Positions 44,702 through 54,261 are shown, numbered from the stretch's first letter. The stretch: DNA of 64,000 bases from Ralstonia thomasii (GCF_958405895.1 NZ_CATZAR010000003.1); one strand, 5' to 3'. Translations and numbers: made by a program. Notes: a model not told the origin generated them from the sequence alone.

Positions 44702-45877
44702 TCAGCCGATCAGCGGCAATTGGCCCGCGGCATGCCGCAGCCGTCCGCCCACCACGGCCGCCACCACGCGCGGCAGGCCGGGGCGGCGGTCATCCACCAC
44801 GATGGCATCGGCGCGCAAGCCTGTCGCGAGCACGCCGCGATCCGTCAGTCCTGCGGCTTCTGCCGGGTTGGCCGCCACCAGCGCCCAGGCCTCGGCCAGT
44901 GGCACCACGCCGCGCTCGGCGAGCTTGAACGGAGCTGCCAGCAGGGCCGGGTAGTAATAGTCGGAAGCTAGCACGGTGCCCAGGCCCGCCGCCACCATGG
45001 CCGACGCATTCGGTGCGCCATGGTGGCTGCCGCCGCGTACCACGTTGGGCGCACCGAAGACGATATGTCCGCCATGCGCGCGCGCTGCCTGCGCAACATC
45101 CGCGGTCAACGGAAATTCAGTGACGGTGCAGCCGTGCGCGTGGAACGTGTTGCGCGTGGCAATGTCGGGTTCGTCGTGTGAAGCCATGCAGATGCCGCGT
45201 TGCTGCGCCGCCCGCGCGAGCGTGCCCGTCACCTCGGCGAGCCTCGTGGCGTTGACTGCGGCGGCATGCAGACGCGAGAGGAACGTGTCGATGTCGCACT
45301 CGGCGCGATCGGCGTACTGTGCGAGCTTGCGTGCGTCGCCCAGCTTGTCGCGCATCATCGGCAGGTGATCGTTGAACGACAGGAAGTGCACGCGCCCGGC
45401 ATCCATCCAGGCGAGCGCATCGGCAACGCCATCGGCGTGATGCAATTCGAAGCGCAAGTGCATCAAATGCTGTGCCCCCAGGTGTGGGCGCATGGCATCG
45501 AGCGTGTCGAGCATGCGCACGGCGTAGGCGCGGCCACGCAGGCCGCCCTCCCAGGAATACGTGACGCCGTGGAATTCGGTGGTGATGCCGCAGGCCAGCA
45601 ATTGGCCGTCAACGTCGGCCAGCGCGGTCTCGTAGGGAAAGGCCACACCGGGGCGCGGCATGACGGCGCGTTCGAAGGCATCGCCGTGCAGGTCGACGAT
45701 GCCGGGCAGGACGAGCAGGTCGCCGCAGTCGATCATCCCGCGCGTCGGGTTCCCGTCACACGCAGCGATCTGCCCGTCGCGAAATTGCACAGCAGCTTCC
45801 GCCAGCCCCTCGGCGAGCAGGGTGCGTCGCGAAATCAGGCCGGCCACGTGGCCGACGGAAGACGAAAACGATTGCAT
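44702..45877 (-). CDS. phnM: Alpha-D-ribose 1-methylphosphonate 5-triphosphate diphosphatase
   Basis: A 391-residue amidohydrolase-fold enzyme of the C-P lyase pathway (PhnM). Metal-binding motifs include LPGIVDLHGDAFE near residue 60 and SHDEPD and VFGAPNVVRGGSHHG in the second half. It removes pyrophosphate from the PhnI/G/H/L product. Two frames are possible; the ATG at 45877 gives the usual start. No other phn gene (phnG-L, J) is in the window except the DUF1045 gene after it. Confidence 0.9.
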   Translation of the reverse strand: MQSFSSSVGHVAGLISRRTLLAEGLAEAAVQFRDGQIAACDGNPTRGMIDCGDLLVLPGIVDLHGDAFERAVMPRPGVAFPYETALADVDGQLLACGITTEFHGVTYSWEGGLRGRAYAVRMLDTLDAMRPHLGAQHLMHLRFELHHADGVADALAWMDAGRVHFLSFNDHLPMMRDKLGDARKLAQYADRAECDIDTFLSRLHAAAVNATRLAEVTGTLARAAQQRGICMASHDEPDIATRNTFHAHGCTVTEFPLTADVAQAARAHGGHIVFGAPNVVRGGSHHGAPNASAMVAAGLGTVLASDYYYPALLAAPFKLAERGVVPLAEAWALVAANPAEAAGLTDRGVLATGLRADAIVVDDRRPGLPRVVAAVVGGRLRHAAGQLPLIG

Positions 45878-46017
45878 AACGCCAAGGTGCGAACAGTTGT
45901 GCAGGAACGTCGTGCGGGCATTGTGCCGCAACTGACGTGCCGCTTGACCGCATATCGGCCATTTGCCCCACCCTGAAGGGGGGAGAGGCAGCCAAACGCC
46001 TTAACTTTCCCGACACG

Positions 46018-48771
46018 ATGGTCGATATCTTGAAAAAGAACCCAGATATGGACGCCACCTCTGCTGAGCGGCCTGACCGTCCTGGACCGGATGTGATCGA
46101 CCAGGACAGCCGCAGGCCGCTGCCGCTCGCTGATGACCGCTACGAGGCGCTCGTCCGGCAAATGCCGGATGCGCTGTACATCGTGGCGGACGACATTATC
46201 GTTTTCGTCAACGAGGCGGGCGTTCGCCTGTTTGGCGCGCAGACGGCACGCGACATCGTGGGCCATGAGCTGGACGAGTTCGTGCACGACAACTCGATGC
46301 ACCTCGCCCGCCAGCGCCGGGAGTGGATGGTCTCGCACGGTGCAGGCTTGCCCCCGGTCGAGCAGACCTTGCTGCGCTGCGACGGCACACCGGTGGAGGT
46401 CGAGGTGCTTTCCGCGCCGGTACAGCTTGGCTGGCGCACCGCCATCCAGGTGGTGGCACGCGACATCACCCAGCGCAAGCAGGCCGAACAGGCCCTGCGC
46501 GAATCCGAAGCCAATTACCGTGCACTGGCCGCCGAAACCGCACGCGCCAAGGAATTGCTGCGCTGCGAAAAGACCGTGCTCGAACTCAGCTCGCGCAACG
46601 TGCCGTTGCCCGACCTGCTGGCCGAGGTGTGCCGGCTGGTGGAGGCCCTGCTCGACGATGGTGCCATGTGCTCGGTCCTGCTCAGTGCTGATGGCGAGCA
46701 CATCACGCAAGCCGTGGCACCGTCGCTGCCTTGCACGCTCTCCCAGGTGCTGGTTGGGATCGCGATCGGCCCTTCGGTCGGTTCATGCGGCACGGCCATG
46801 TTCCTGAACAAGACCGTGGTGGTGGAAGACATCGACGCCGACCCGCTCTGGGACGGCTACCGTGACATCGTTGCGCCGCTCGGCCTGCGCGCGTGCTGGT
46901 CGACGCCCATCCGCGGCGACAACGCGCAGATGATCGGCGCGATGGGCATCTACTACGACACCCCGCGTGCGCCCACGCGCGACGCCATGGGGCTGCTCGA
47001 CGGTATTACCGACATCATCGGTGTGGCCGTGCAGAAGGCGCATATCGCGCGCGATCTGAGGGAGAGCGAAGAACGCTATCGCCTGGCCGTCGACAACCTG
47101 ACCGAAGGCATCGTCGTGCAGACGGCCGACGGCACCATCCTCGCCTGCAACCCGAGCGCGCGGCGCATTCTCCGGGCGGGCAGCGTGTCGCCGGTGGGCA
47201 CCAGCCACCTGGCGCTGATGCGGCGCTCGTTGCGCGAAGACGGCAGCGAGATCCCGGTCAACGAGCGCCCCACGCGCGTGGTGCTGGCCACCGGCCGGCC
47301 GCTGCTGGGCTTGACTGTTGGCCTGGAACTGGTTGACGGCGATGTGGTGTGGGTGCACGAAAACGTGCTGCCCATCGTGCGCCCTGGCGACAATACCCCC
47401 TCAGCCGTGCTGATCTCGTTCAACGATATCGGGCCGGCGCGCGCAGCCCAGCAGCAGCTCACTTTCCTCGCGCAGCGTGATGCGCTCACCGGCTTGTACA
47501 ACCGCGCGTACTTCTCGCAGCGGATGCAGGCGGTGATGGAGCAGGCCGCCAGCCAGGCCAACGAGGGGCACCAGGTCGCCGTGCTGTTCCTCGATCTGGA
47601 TGGCTTCAAGAAGGTGAACGACACGGCTGGCCACGAAGCGGGCGACCACCTGCTGCGCATCGTCGCGCAACGGCTGTCGGCCTGCGTGCGCCAGAGCGAT
47701 ACGCTGGCGCGCCTCGGCGGCGATGAGTTCGTCGTGCTGCTCGACAATGTGCGCTCGTTGGGGGAAGCGGAGCGCTTGGCCAAGCGCATCGTCCATTCGA
47801 TCGCGCAGCCGTTCTCGACCAGCGGCACGGAGTACTACCTGGGCGCGTCGATCGGCATCGCGCTGTACCCGGAGCACGGCAACGACGCCGCCACGCTGCT
47901 GCGCTGTGCGGATGCCGCCATGTACAACGCCAAGCAGAACGGCCGCAACCAGCATCGCGTGTACACCGCGCGCCTGTCGCAGCGGGCGCAGCGGCGCTTC
48001 CAGCTGGAATACCACCTGCGCCGCGCGCTGACGGCGGGCGAGCTGTCGTTGCGCTTCCAGCCTATCGTCGACGCCACATCGATGGACATCGTTGGCGCTG
48101 AAGTGCTGCTGCGGTGGCACAGCACCGAACTGGGCGAGGTGTCCCCCGCCGAGTTCATTCCCGTGGCGGAAGACGCCGGGCTTATCGGCGACATCGGCGA
48201 ATGGGTGCTGGCGCAGGCGTGCCGCCAGGCTGCGCATTGGCGCGCCACCTGCATGCCGGAGTTCTTCGTGGCCGTGAACCTGTCGCCGCGCCAGTTTGGC
48301 GAGGGACTGGTGCCGACCATCTCGCGCTGCCTGACCGAAGCTGGATTGCCCGCCAGCGCGCTGGAAATGGAGATCACCGAAGGCCTGCTCATGCGCGACA
48401 CGGCCGCAGTGATGCCGATGCTCGATGCGCTCACGGCCCTGGGCATTCGCATCTCGATCGATGATTTCGGCACGGGCTATTCGTCACTGTCGTATCTGCA
48501 ACGCTTCCCGATCGACAACCTGAAGGTGGATCGCTCGTTCGTCTCGGGCATTCCGCGCCATCGCGATTCGGTGGTGATCTCGCGTGCCGTGGTCGCGATG
48601 GCCGCGTCGCTGGACATGACCGTCACGGCAGAGGGTGTCGAGACGCTGGAGCAGGCCGAGTTCCTGCAAGCCGCAGGGTGCGACAAGTTGCAGGGCTTCC
48701 TGTTCGGCCCCCCGATGACGGCTGCCGCCTACGAGTCACGGCTGCGCCGCGACCGTTCCGCGCGGGCCTAG
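46018..48771 (+). CDS. PAS-GAF-PAS diguanylate cyclase/phosphodiesterase (GGDEF-EAL)
   Basis: About 917 residues. N-terminal PAS (about 40-160), GAF (about 190-345), second PAS (about 355-470), GGDEF (about 485-640) and EAL (about 660-910). GGDEF has the intact RLGGDEFVVL. EAL has EVLLR in place of EALLR, but keeps the ExLxR pattern; NLSPRQF, EITEG, DDFGTGYSSL, KVDRSF and AEGVET are all present, so phosphodiesterase activity is likely. It makes and/or degrades c-di-GMP. The true start (46018 or 46048) is unsure; no ribosome binding site stands out. Confidence 0.9.
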   Translation: MVDILKKNPDMDATSAERPDRPGPDVIDQDSRRPLPLADDRYEALVRQMPDALYIVADDIIVFVNEAGVRLFGAQTARDIVGHELDEFVHDNSMHLARQRREWMVSHGAGLPPVEQTLLRCDGTPVEVEVLSAPVQLGWRTAIQVVARDITQRKQAEQALRESEANYRALAAETARAKELLRCEKTVLELSSRNVPLPDLLAEVCRLVEALLDDGAMCSVLLSADGEHITQAVAPSLPCTLSQVLVGIAIGPSVGSCGTAMFLNKTVVVEDIDADPLWDGYRDIVAPLGLRACWSTPIRGDNAQMIGAMGIYYDTPRAPTRDAMGLLDGITDIIGVAVQKAHIARDLRESEERYRLAVDNLTEGIVVQTADGTILACNPSARRILRAGSVSPVGTSHLALMRRSLREDGSEIPVNERPTRVVLATGRPLLGLTVGLELVDGDVVWVHENVLPIVRPGDNTPSAVLISFNDIGPARAAQQQLTFLAQRDALTGLYNRAYFSQRMQAVMEQAASQANEGHQVAVLFLDLDGFKKVNDTAGHEAGDHLLRIVAQRLSACVRQSDTLARLGGDEFVVLLDNVRSLGEAERLAKRIVHSIAQPFSTSGTEYYLGASIGIALYPEHGNDAATLLRCADAAMYNAKQNGRNQHRVYTARLSQRAQRRFQLEYHLRRALTAGELSLRFQPIVDATSMDIVGAEVLLRWHSTELGEVSPAEFIPVAEDAGLIGDIGEWVLAQACRQAAHWRATCMPEFFVAVNLSPRQFGEGLVPTISRCLTEAGLPASALEMEITEGLLMRDTAAVMPMLDALTALGIRISIDDFGTGYSSLSYLQRFPIDNLKVDRSFVSGIPRHRDSVVISRAVVAMAASLDMTVTAEGVETLEQAEFLQAAGCDKLQGFLFGPPMTAAAYESRLRRDRSARA

Positions 48772-48823
48772 TGCAGCGCAAGGTGCATGTAATGCCCGCG
48801 TAAGTCAGGGCGGGTAGCGTTGC

Positions 48824-48850
48824 TCAAGCGCGCTTCGCACGTGCCGATAC
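48824..48850 (+). promoter_or_regulatory. FliA (sigma-28) type promoter of the chemoreceptor gene
   Basis: TCAAGCGC, 11 bases, then GCCGATAC fits the sigma-28 layout TAAAGTTT-N11-GCCGATAA, with a strong -10 (7 of 8) and a weaker -35 (4 of 8). It lies 69 bases before the GTG start. Confidence 0.6.
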
Positions 48851-48919
48851 CCCCTTAGAGGGCCGCTTCGCCATCAGCGCGAGGGCGCACACAACAACGA
48901 CAATTGGAGACAACCGCAC

Positions 48920-50332
48920 GTGAAGCCATTCGCCTGGGGCCGCGGCCCGAAAGCCTCTCCCGACCTTGTTGCCCGTATTGCCGAAGAGGCCGGCCGCGTC
49001 GGCATGGGCATCTGCGAGGTCTCCGGCAACGTGGAAGACGTGGCCGTGCGCCTGCGCCGGCAGGCCGACGTGTTTGATCAGTTGCGCAACGCGGCCGATG
49101 TCACCATGCGCGGCAATCACGATATCGCCGTGGCGGCGCGGCACGCGCGCGAAGTCGCATCGCATGCCAGCGAAGAGGTGAGCGGCTCGCGCGAAACGGT
49201 CGATGCATCGCTGCGCGACATTCGCGAGCTGGCCGTTGGTGTGGCGAGCATGGAGCAGCAGATTGCGGCACTGCGTGAAGCGCTGATCCAGGTGGCGCAG
49301 GCGTCCGAGCAGATTTCGCAGATTGCCAGGCAGACCAATCTGCTGGCAATCAACGCCGCCATTGAAGCGGCGCGCGCGGGGGAATCGGGCCGTAGCTTTG
49401 CAGTGGTTGCGGGTGCGGTGAAGCAGCTTGCCGGGCAGACCGCCGAAGCGACGCAGCGTATCGAAACCACCTTGGCGGATTTGTCTGGCCAGACCGACAA
49501 GCTGATCGGCGACAGCAGTGCAAACGTTGCGCGCGCCCAGCGTGTGGATGCCGGCACGCAGGCCATTGGCGCGGTGATTGGCGTGGCGGGCGAGGCCATT
49601 GCGCGCTTCGATGTCGAGGCGACGAGCATTGCGGAATCCACTGCGGCCATCGAAGACGAATGCGCGTCGCTCGCGCGTGAGGTGGAGGCGATGGCTGAGG
49701 GTGTGAAGCAATCGAGCCACAACATCGACAACGCGCAACGGCAGCTTTCGGGGTTGCTGGGGGCGTCGGAAACGCTGATCCGGTTGACGGCTTCGACGGG
49801 CGTGCAAAGCGCCGACACGCCATTCATCGAAGCGGTGCAAGCGGCGGCCAGCAAGATCAGCGCGTTGTTTGAATCGGCGCTGGCGCGCGGCGATATCAGC
49901 GAAAGTGATCTGTTTGACCGCGACTATGTGCCCGTGCCGAATACCGACCCGCCGCAGCATATGACGCGGTTCACGGCGTTCACGGATCGCGTGCTGCCAG
50001 CGGTGCAGGAGCCGTTGCTCAAGCTGGATCCGCGCGTGGTGTTCTGCGCGGCGGTCGACACCAACGGCTATCTGCCGACGCACAACCTGAAGTTCTCGCA
50101 GCCGCAGGGGAGTGATCCGGTCCTAAATGCGGCCAACAGCCGCAACCGCCGGCTGTTCACCGATCGCACGGGGCTGGGGGCGGCGCGCAATACCGAGGCG
50201 TTCCTGTTGCAGACGTATCGTCGCGATATGGGCAACGGGACGTTTGCGATGATGAAGGATGTGTCGGCGCCGATTTACGTCAAGGGTCGCCACTGGGGTG
50301 GTTTTCGGATGGGTTACAAGGTGGCCGGTTGA
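48920..50332 (+). CDS. Soluble methyl-accepting chemotaxis protein
   Basis: A 470-residue chemoreceptor with no signal peptide or membrane helix. The helical signalling region (about 1-290) has the hairpin tip SQIARQTNLLAINAAIEAARAG (split: ARQTNLLAINAA, IEAARAGESGRSF) and AVVAGAVKQLAGQT. The usual GEVR is GAVK and GRGF is GRSF. The C-terminal domain (about 320-470, with VVFCAAVDTNGYLPTHN and GGFRMGYKV) resembles a sensor/Cache-like region. It uses a GTG start. It would relay an internal signal to CheA/CheW clusters. Confidence 0.85.
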   Translation: MKPFAWGRGPKASPDLVARIAEEAGRVGMGICEVSGNVEDVAVRLRRQADVFDQLRNAADVTMRGNHDIAVAARHAREVASHASEEVSGSRETVDASLRDIRELAVGVASMEQQIAALREALIQVAQASEQISQIARQTNLLAINAAIEAARAGESGRSFAVVAGAVKQLAGQTAEATQRIETTLADLSGQTDKLIGDSSANVARAQRVDAGTQAIGAVIGVAGEAIARFDVEATSIAESTAAIEDECASLAREVEAMAEGVKQSSHNIDNAQRQLSGLLGASETLIRLTASTGVQSADTPFIEAVQAAASKISALFESALARGDISESDLFDRDYVPVPNTDPPQHMTRFTAFTDRVLPAVQEPLLKLDPRVVFCAAVDTNGYLPTHNLKFSQPQGSDPVLNAANSRNRRLFTDRTGLGAARNTEAFLLQTYRRDMGNGTFAMMKDVSAPIYVKGRHWGGFRMGYKVAG

Positions 50333-50403
50333 GGTCCGTAACGCCGGGGGTGGGCTTTGGAACCTCGCGCGTTGGTTTTTGCTGTTACTGGTGCGTCCCT
50401 TGT

Positions 50404-50600
50404 TTCGTCCCCTGCCGGGGCCGACTTACTTTCTTTGTCTTGCCAAAGAAAGGTCAGCAAAGAAAGGCGCGCCCGAGATGGCGAACCACTCCTTGAATTT
50501 CTGTAACCGGGCGGAGAAGGAGGCAAACTCGCTGCGCTCAGACAGGCCTCCTTCTTTTTTCCGCCCGCTTACAGAAATTCAAGGCGCCATCTAGGGCAGG
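50404..50600. repeat. Palindromic intergenic repeat element
   Basis: A compound element. First, CTTTCTTTG (50429-50437) pairs with CAAAGAAAG (50444-50452), with a further CAAAGAAAG direct copy at 50457. Second, a long inverted repeat: outer arms GATGGCG (50477-50483) and CGCCATC (50585-50591), then CCTTGAATTTCTGTAA (50491-50506) with TTACAGAAATTCAAGG (50569-50584), and inner GGGCGGA/TCCGCCC and AAGGAGG/CCTCCTT pairs. I recall the CTTTCTTTG...CAAAGAAAG unit as a dispersed intergenic element in Ralstonia and Cupriavidus. It fills the 329-base gap between the chemoreceptor and the MFS gene. Confidence 0.75.
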
Positions 50601-50661
50601 AACGTCAACGGCCAAACCATCGCGGCGCGGGAGTTGGCGCCGCGATGGTTCGTCTGCGTGC

Positions 50662-51984
50662 TTAGTGTTTGCGCGTGCCTAGGATGACCAGCACGGCGGC
50701 GCCCAGCTCCAGCGCGGCTACGAAGTAGAGGCCGGCGGAGAGATGGCCGGTGCTTGTCTTCAGCCAGCCGATCATGTACGGCGCGACGAAGCCGGCGAGG
50801 TTGCCGATGGAGTTGATGAGGGCGATGCCGCCTGCGGCTGCGGTGCCGGCCAGGAACACGGCCGGGATCGACCAGAACACCGGGAACGCGGCGAGGATGC
50901 CGATGGCGGCGACCGTCAGCGAGACCAGCGCCAGAAACGGCGAGCCCAGCGTAGCGCCTGTCGCCACCAGGCCGGCGCTGGCGATGAGGGCGGCGATGGC
51001 GCAGTGCATGCGGCGTTCGCCCGTGCGGTCGGAATGCGCGCCGTTCCACACCATCGCAATCGTGCCGGCGATGAACGGAATGGCCGAGATCAGCCCGATC
51101 TGGAAATTGCCCTGCACGCCCAGCTCCTTGATGATCGACGGCGTCCAGAACGCGATGGTGGCGTTGCCGCTGACCACGCAGAAGTAGATCGCTGCGCAGA
51201 TCCACACGCGGGCGTTGGCGAGTGCCGCACCAAACGAGGCGTGCTTGGCGGGGTCGCGGTTCTCCACTTCAACGGCGCGCACCACGGCGTCTTGCTCGGC
51301 GGCGGACAGCCACTTGGCCTGGCGAGGCGTTTCGGGCAGCCATGCAAGCACGGCAAAGCCGGCCAGCACGGAAGGAATGCCTTCGAGCAGGAACAGCCAT
51401 TGCCAGTTGGCGAGGTGGCCCACGCCTTCCATGCGGCTCATGATGAAACCCGCAACTGGGCCGCCCACCACGCCCGCAATCGCAAACGACGTCATGAACA
51501 GGCCGTTGATGCGCGCGCGGTGTGCGGAGGGAAACCAGTACGTCAGGTACAGCACCACGCCCGGGAAGAAGCCGGCTTCAAAGATGCCCAGCAGAAAGCG
51601 CATCACGTAGAACGAGGTCGGCGTCTTCACGTAGATCATCGCCATCGAGGCCAAGCCCCACAGGATGGTGATGCGTGCCAGCGTCTTGCGGGCGCCGATC
51701 TTTTCCAGCAGCAGGTTGCTCGGCACTTCAAACAGGAAGTAGCCGATGAAGAAGATGCCCGCGCCCAGGCCGTACACCGCTTCGCTGAACTGCAGATCCT
51801 GCAGCATCGACAGCTTGGCAAAGCCGACATTGACGCGGTCGATCCACGCGAGGATGAACAGCACCACCAGGAACGGCACCAGCCGATACGCAATGCGCCG
51901 GTAGGTGACATCCAGCTCGGTGCTGGGGATGGACTGGCTGGTCGGGTCTGTTGGGTTGGCCGGAAGGGCTTGGGTTTGCGACAT
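50662..51984 (-). CDS. MFS transporter, anion:cation symporter (ACS) family
   Basis: A 440-residue 12-helix transporter. The motifs WIDRVNVGFAKLSM near residue 45 and GIFEAGFFPGVVLYLTYWFP are those of the ACS branch, which imports organic acids such as tartrate, phthalate or galactonate. The ATG at 51984 has GGAGG upstream; a 4-codon longer start is possible. It is the last gene of the GntR-DUF2848-amidase leftward operon and likely imports that pathway's substrate. Confidence 0.88.
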   Translation of the reverse strand: MSQTQALPANPTDPTSQSIPSTELDVTYRRIAYRLVPFLVVLFILAWIDRVNVGFAKLSMLQDLQFSEAVYGLGAGIFFIGYFLFEVPSNLLLEKIGARKTLARITILWGLASMAMIYVKTPTSFYVMRFLLGIFEAGFFPGVVLYLTYWFPSAHRARINGLFMTSFAIAGVVGGPVAGFIMSRMEGVGHLANWQWLFLLEGIPSVLAGFAVLAWLPETPRQAKWLSAAEQDAVVRAVEVENRDPAKHASFGAALANARVWICAAIYFCVVSGNATIAFWTPSIIKELGVQGNFQIGLISAIPFIAGTIAMVWNGAHSDRTGERRMHCAIAALIASAGLVATGATLGSPFLALVSLTVAAIGILAAFPVFWSIPAVFLAGTAAAGGIALINSIGNLAGFVAPYMIGWLKTSTGHLSAGLYFVAALELGAAVLVILGTRKH

Positions 51985-52151
51985 GGTTTCCTCCAATAGC
52001 GTGTGCGGGCGCCGGCGTTTCGTTGTGCTGCCTTGTTGTCCGAAACGCAGGCATGAGTTGGGCCTGGCGCGTCTGCAGCGCGCCTTTTGGCTTGGCTTGG
52101 GGAACCGCCTGCGTGGCCCGGACGCAGGCGGAGAATGTTCTGGCTAGTCGA

Positions 52152-53510
52152 TCAACGCAGGGCAGCCTCCACCGCCCGGCCGACGCGCAGGATGCGCGCG
52201 TCGTCGTTGGCGAGACCGCAGAGCGACAGGCCGACCGGCAGTTCGCCCGCAACGTGTACCGGCAGCGTCAGCGCGCAGCCGTCCAGGAAATTGATCACGC
52301 TCGGATTGCGCAGCGTGAGCGCATTGATGCGGAAGAACTGCGCGTCATCGGCCTCGAGCGGAGCGACCTCGGGCGGCACGATGGCCACCGTCGGCATCAG
52401 CCATGCATCGAAGTTGCCCAGGCGCTTGCGTGCGGCGGCAATCATTCGCACGCGTGCGTTGATCACGTCGATGTATGCGGCCGCGCTCATCTGTTCGCCA
52501 CGGCGGATGCGCGTGGCCACGCGCGGGTCGTACTGGACTTCGGCACGCGCGAGCAGCGAGCGATGCCATGCCCAGGATTCCGCTGCCGAGAAGCCCCCGC
52601 CGCTGTTGATCTCCGGCAGTTGCAGCAATTCGGGAAATTGGAAACGCACGATGTGCGCGCCGGCACGCTCCAGCCGTTCAACAGCGCGTTCGAATGCAAC
52701 GGCGACCGTGTTGTCGAGGTCCGCGCCGACAAAGTCCTGCGTGATACCGAAACGCAATCCGGCCAGCGGCACGGCGGTGGTGTCGAATGCGTCGTTGCCG
52801 GACTCGCCGCTCAACACGGCGTCGACGATCGCGCAGCAGTCGACCGAGTTGGCGAGCGGGCCGCCGGAATCGAGCGACGTGGACAGCGGCACGCCGCCCG
52901 TCATCGGTACGCGGCGCGCGGTGGGCTTGAAGCCGGTCAGATTGCAGAACGCCGACGGAATGCGGATCGAGCCGCCGGTGTCCGTGCCCAGCGCCGCCAC
53001 GGCCATGCCGCCCGCAACGGTGACTGCGCCGCCCGACGTGGAGCCGCCCGCTGCGCGTGCGCCGTCCGCTGGCGTGCGCGGCGTGCCGTAGTGCGGGTTG
53101 AGCCCCAGTCCGGAGAACGCGAATTCGCTCATGTTGGTGCGGCCGAGCAGCACGGCGCCGGCTGCGCGCAGGCGTGCCACGGCGGCGGCATCGGTGGTGG
53201 CGCGCGGCTGGTCGGCCAGGGCGCGCGAACCCGCAGCCGTCACCTGGCCGGCCACGTCAAACAGATCCTTGATCGACACCGGCAGCCCGGCCAGCAGCGA
53301 GGGCACGTTGCCCGCCGCACGCGCGGCATCGGCGGCGCGCGCCATCGCCAGCGCGGCCTGCACGTCAATGCTCACATAGGCGGCACCGCCCGCGGCGCGG
53401 TGCGATTCGGCGCGCTCCAGTGCGGCTTCGGTCAGCGCGATGCTGGTGGTGCGACCGGCTGCCAGTTCAGCGGCCAGCGCGCGGATCATGTTCGGGCGGG
53501 GCGTCATCAT
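52152..53510 (-). CDS. Amidase (amidase signature family)
   Basis: A 452-residue amidase. Catalytic residues are K81 in SIKDLFD, the cis-Ser in GGSTSGGA (155-162) and the nucleophile S181 in TDTGGSIRIPS. It hydrolyses an amide bond; the substrate cannot be read from the sequence. It is in the same leftward operon as the DUF2848 gene and MFS transporter. Confidence 0.9.
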   Translation of the reverse strand: MMTPRPNMIRALAAELAAGRTTSIALTEAALERAESHRAAGGAAYVSIDVQAALAMARAADAARAAGNVPSLLAGLPVSIKDLFDVAGQVTAAGSRALADQPRATTDAAAVARLRAAGAVLLGRTNMSEFAFSGLGLNPHYGTPRTPADGARAAGGSTSGGAVTVAGGMAVAALGTDTGGSIRIPSAFCNLTGFKPTARRVPMTGGVPLSTSLDSGGPLANSVDCCAIVDAVLSGESGNDAFDTTAVPLAGLRFGITQDFVGADLDNTVAVAFERAVERLERAGAHIVRFQFPELLQLPEINSGGGFSAAESWAWHRSLLARAEVQYDPRVATRIRRGEQMSAAAYIDVINARVRMIAAARKRLGNFDAWLMPTVAIVPPEVAPLEADDAQFFRINALTLRNPSVINFLDGCALTLPVHVAGELPVGLSLCGLANDDARILRVGRAVEAALR

Positions 53511-53537
53511 GCGGTGATCTCCGTGAGGTGGGGCGCT

Positions 53538-54215
53538 TCAGCCTTCAACAGGCAGCGTGTCGACAGCATAGCGATGGCGCAGCTCGGTGCCCGACACGGG
53601 GTCGATCAGGGCCATGTCGAAGGCCTCGCCAAAACCGAGTTCGCCGATGATGGGCTGCGTGCCGCAGAACATGGCGGTGCCCACCTGGAGCGTGTCGTTG
53701 CCGGTGTAGCGGCGGATGAGGTCGCGCGGGTCGAGCATGCGGGTGACGCCGCCTTCCTGATACAGCGCGGTCTGGCCGTCGCGGGTGCGCCAGGTCTTCA
53801 TCTGCAGGCTGTCCCAGTGGTCGGCCAGCGCTTCGAAGCGCCACACGTCGCGGCTCACGGGCTTCGCGCACATCTGCTTGGACACCGTCACGCCATAGGC
53901 TTCGACCTTGCGGTCGGTGTGGTCCGAGCCGATGCCGACCAGCAGGCCCATCGGCGTGGAATACAGCACGAATTCCGCTTCGCCGGAGGAGTCGGCGCCG
54001 GGAATCTCCACGGTGGCGTCGGTCGTCAGCAGCGAGGCCGACACGCGGTAGAAGCACGGTACGCGCGCCGGACGCGCCACGCCAATCGCTTCAAGCTCGG
54101 CAATGTGGTGTTCGACGGCTTCGGCATCGCGGCCGGTCCAGCCGGCAATGACAAGGTGGTCCACGGTCACGTCGATGGGGCCGTGGCCGATCAGGTTCAG
54201 GTGCAGCGTGGTCAT
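53538..54215 (-). CDS. DUF2848 family protein
   Basis: A 225-residue protein matching DUF2848, uncharacterised but recurrently found in catabolic gene clusters. Its fold is thought to be related to fumarylacetoacetate hydrolase-like enzymes, which I state with caution. Visible segments are IGSDHTDRKVEAYGV and GTAMFCGTQPIIGEL. ATG at 54215 gives a full-length family member; the frame runs on upstream. It lies between GntR and the amidase. Confidence 0.8.
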   Translation of the reverse strand: MTTLHLNLIGHGPIDVTVDHLVIAGWTGRDAEAVEHHIAELEAIGVARPARVPCFYRVSASLLTTDATVEIPGADSSGEAEFVLYSTPMGLLVGIGSDHTDRKVEAYGVTVSKQMCAKPVSRDVWRFEALADHWDSLQMKTWRTRDGQTALYQEGGVTRMLDPRDLIRRYTGNDTLQVGTAMFCGTQPIIGELGFGEAFDMALIDPVSGTELRHRYAVDTLPVEG

Positions 54216-54261
54216 GCGGAATCCGGAAGAGGCGGGAACAACAAACGGGGGGGAATCGGGG

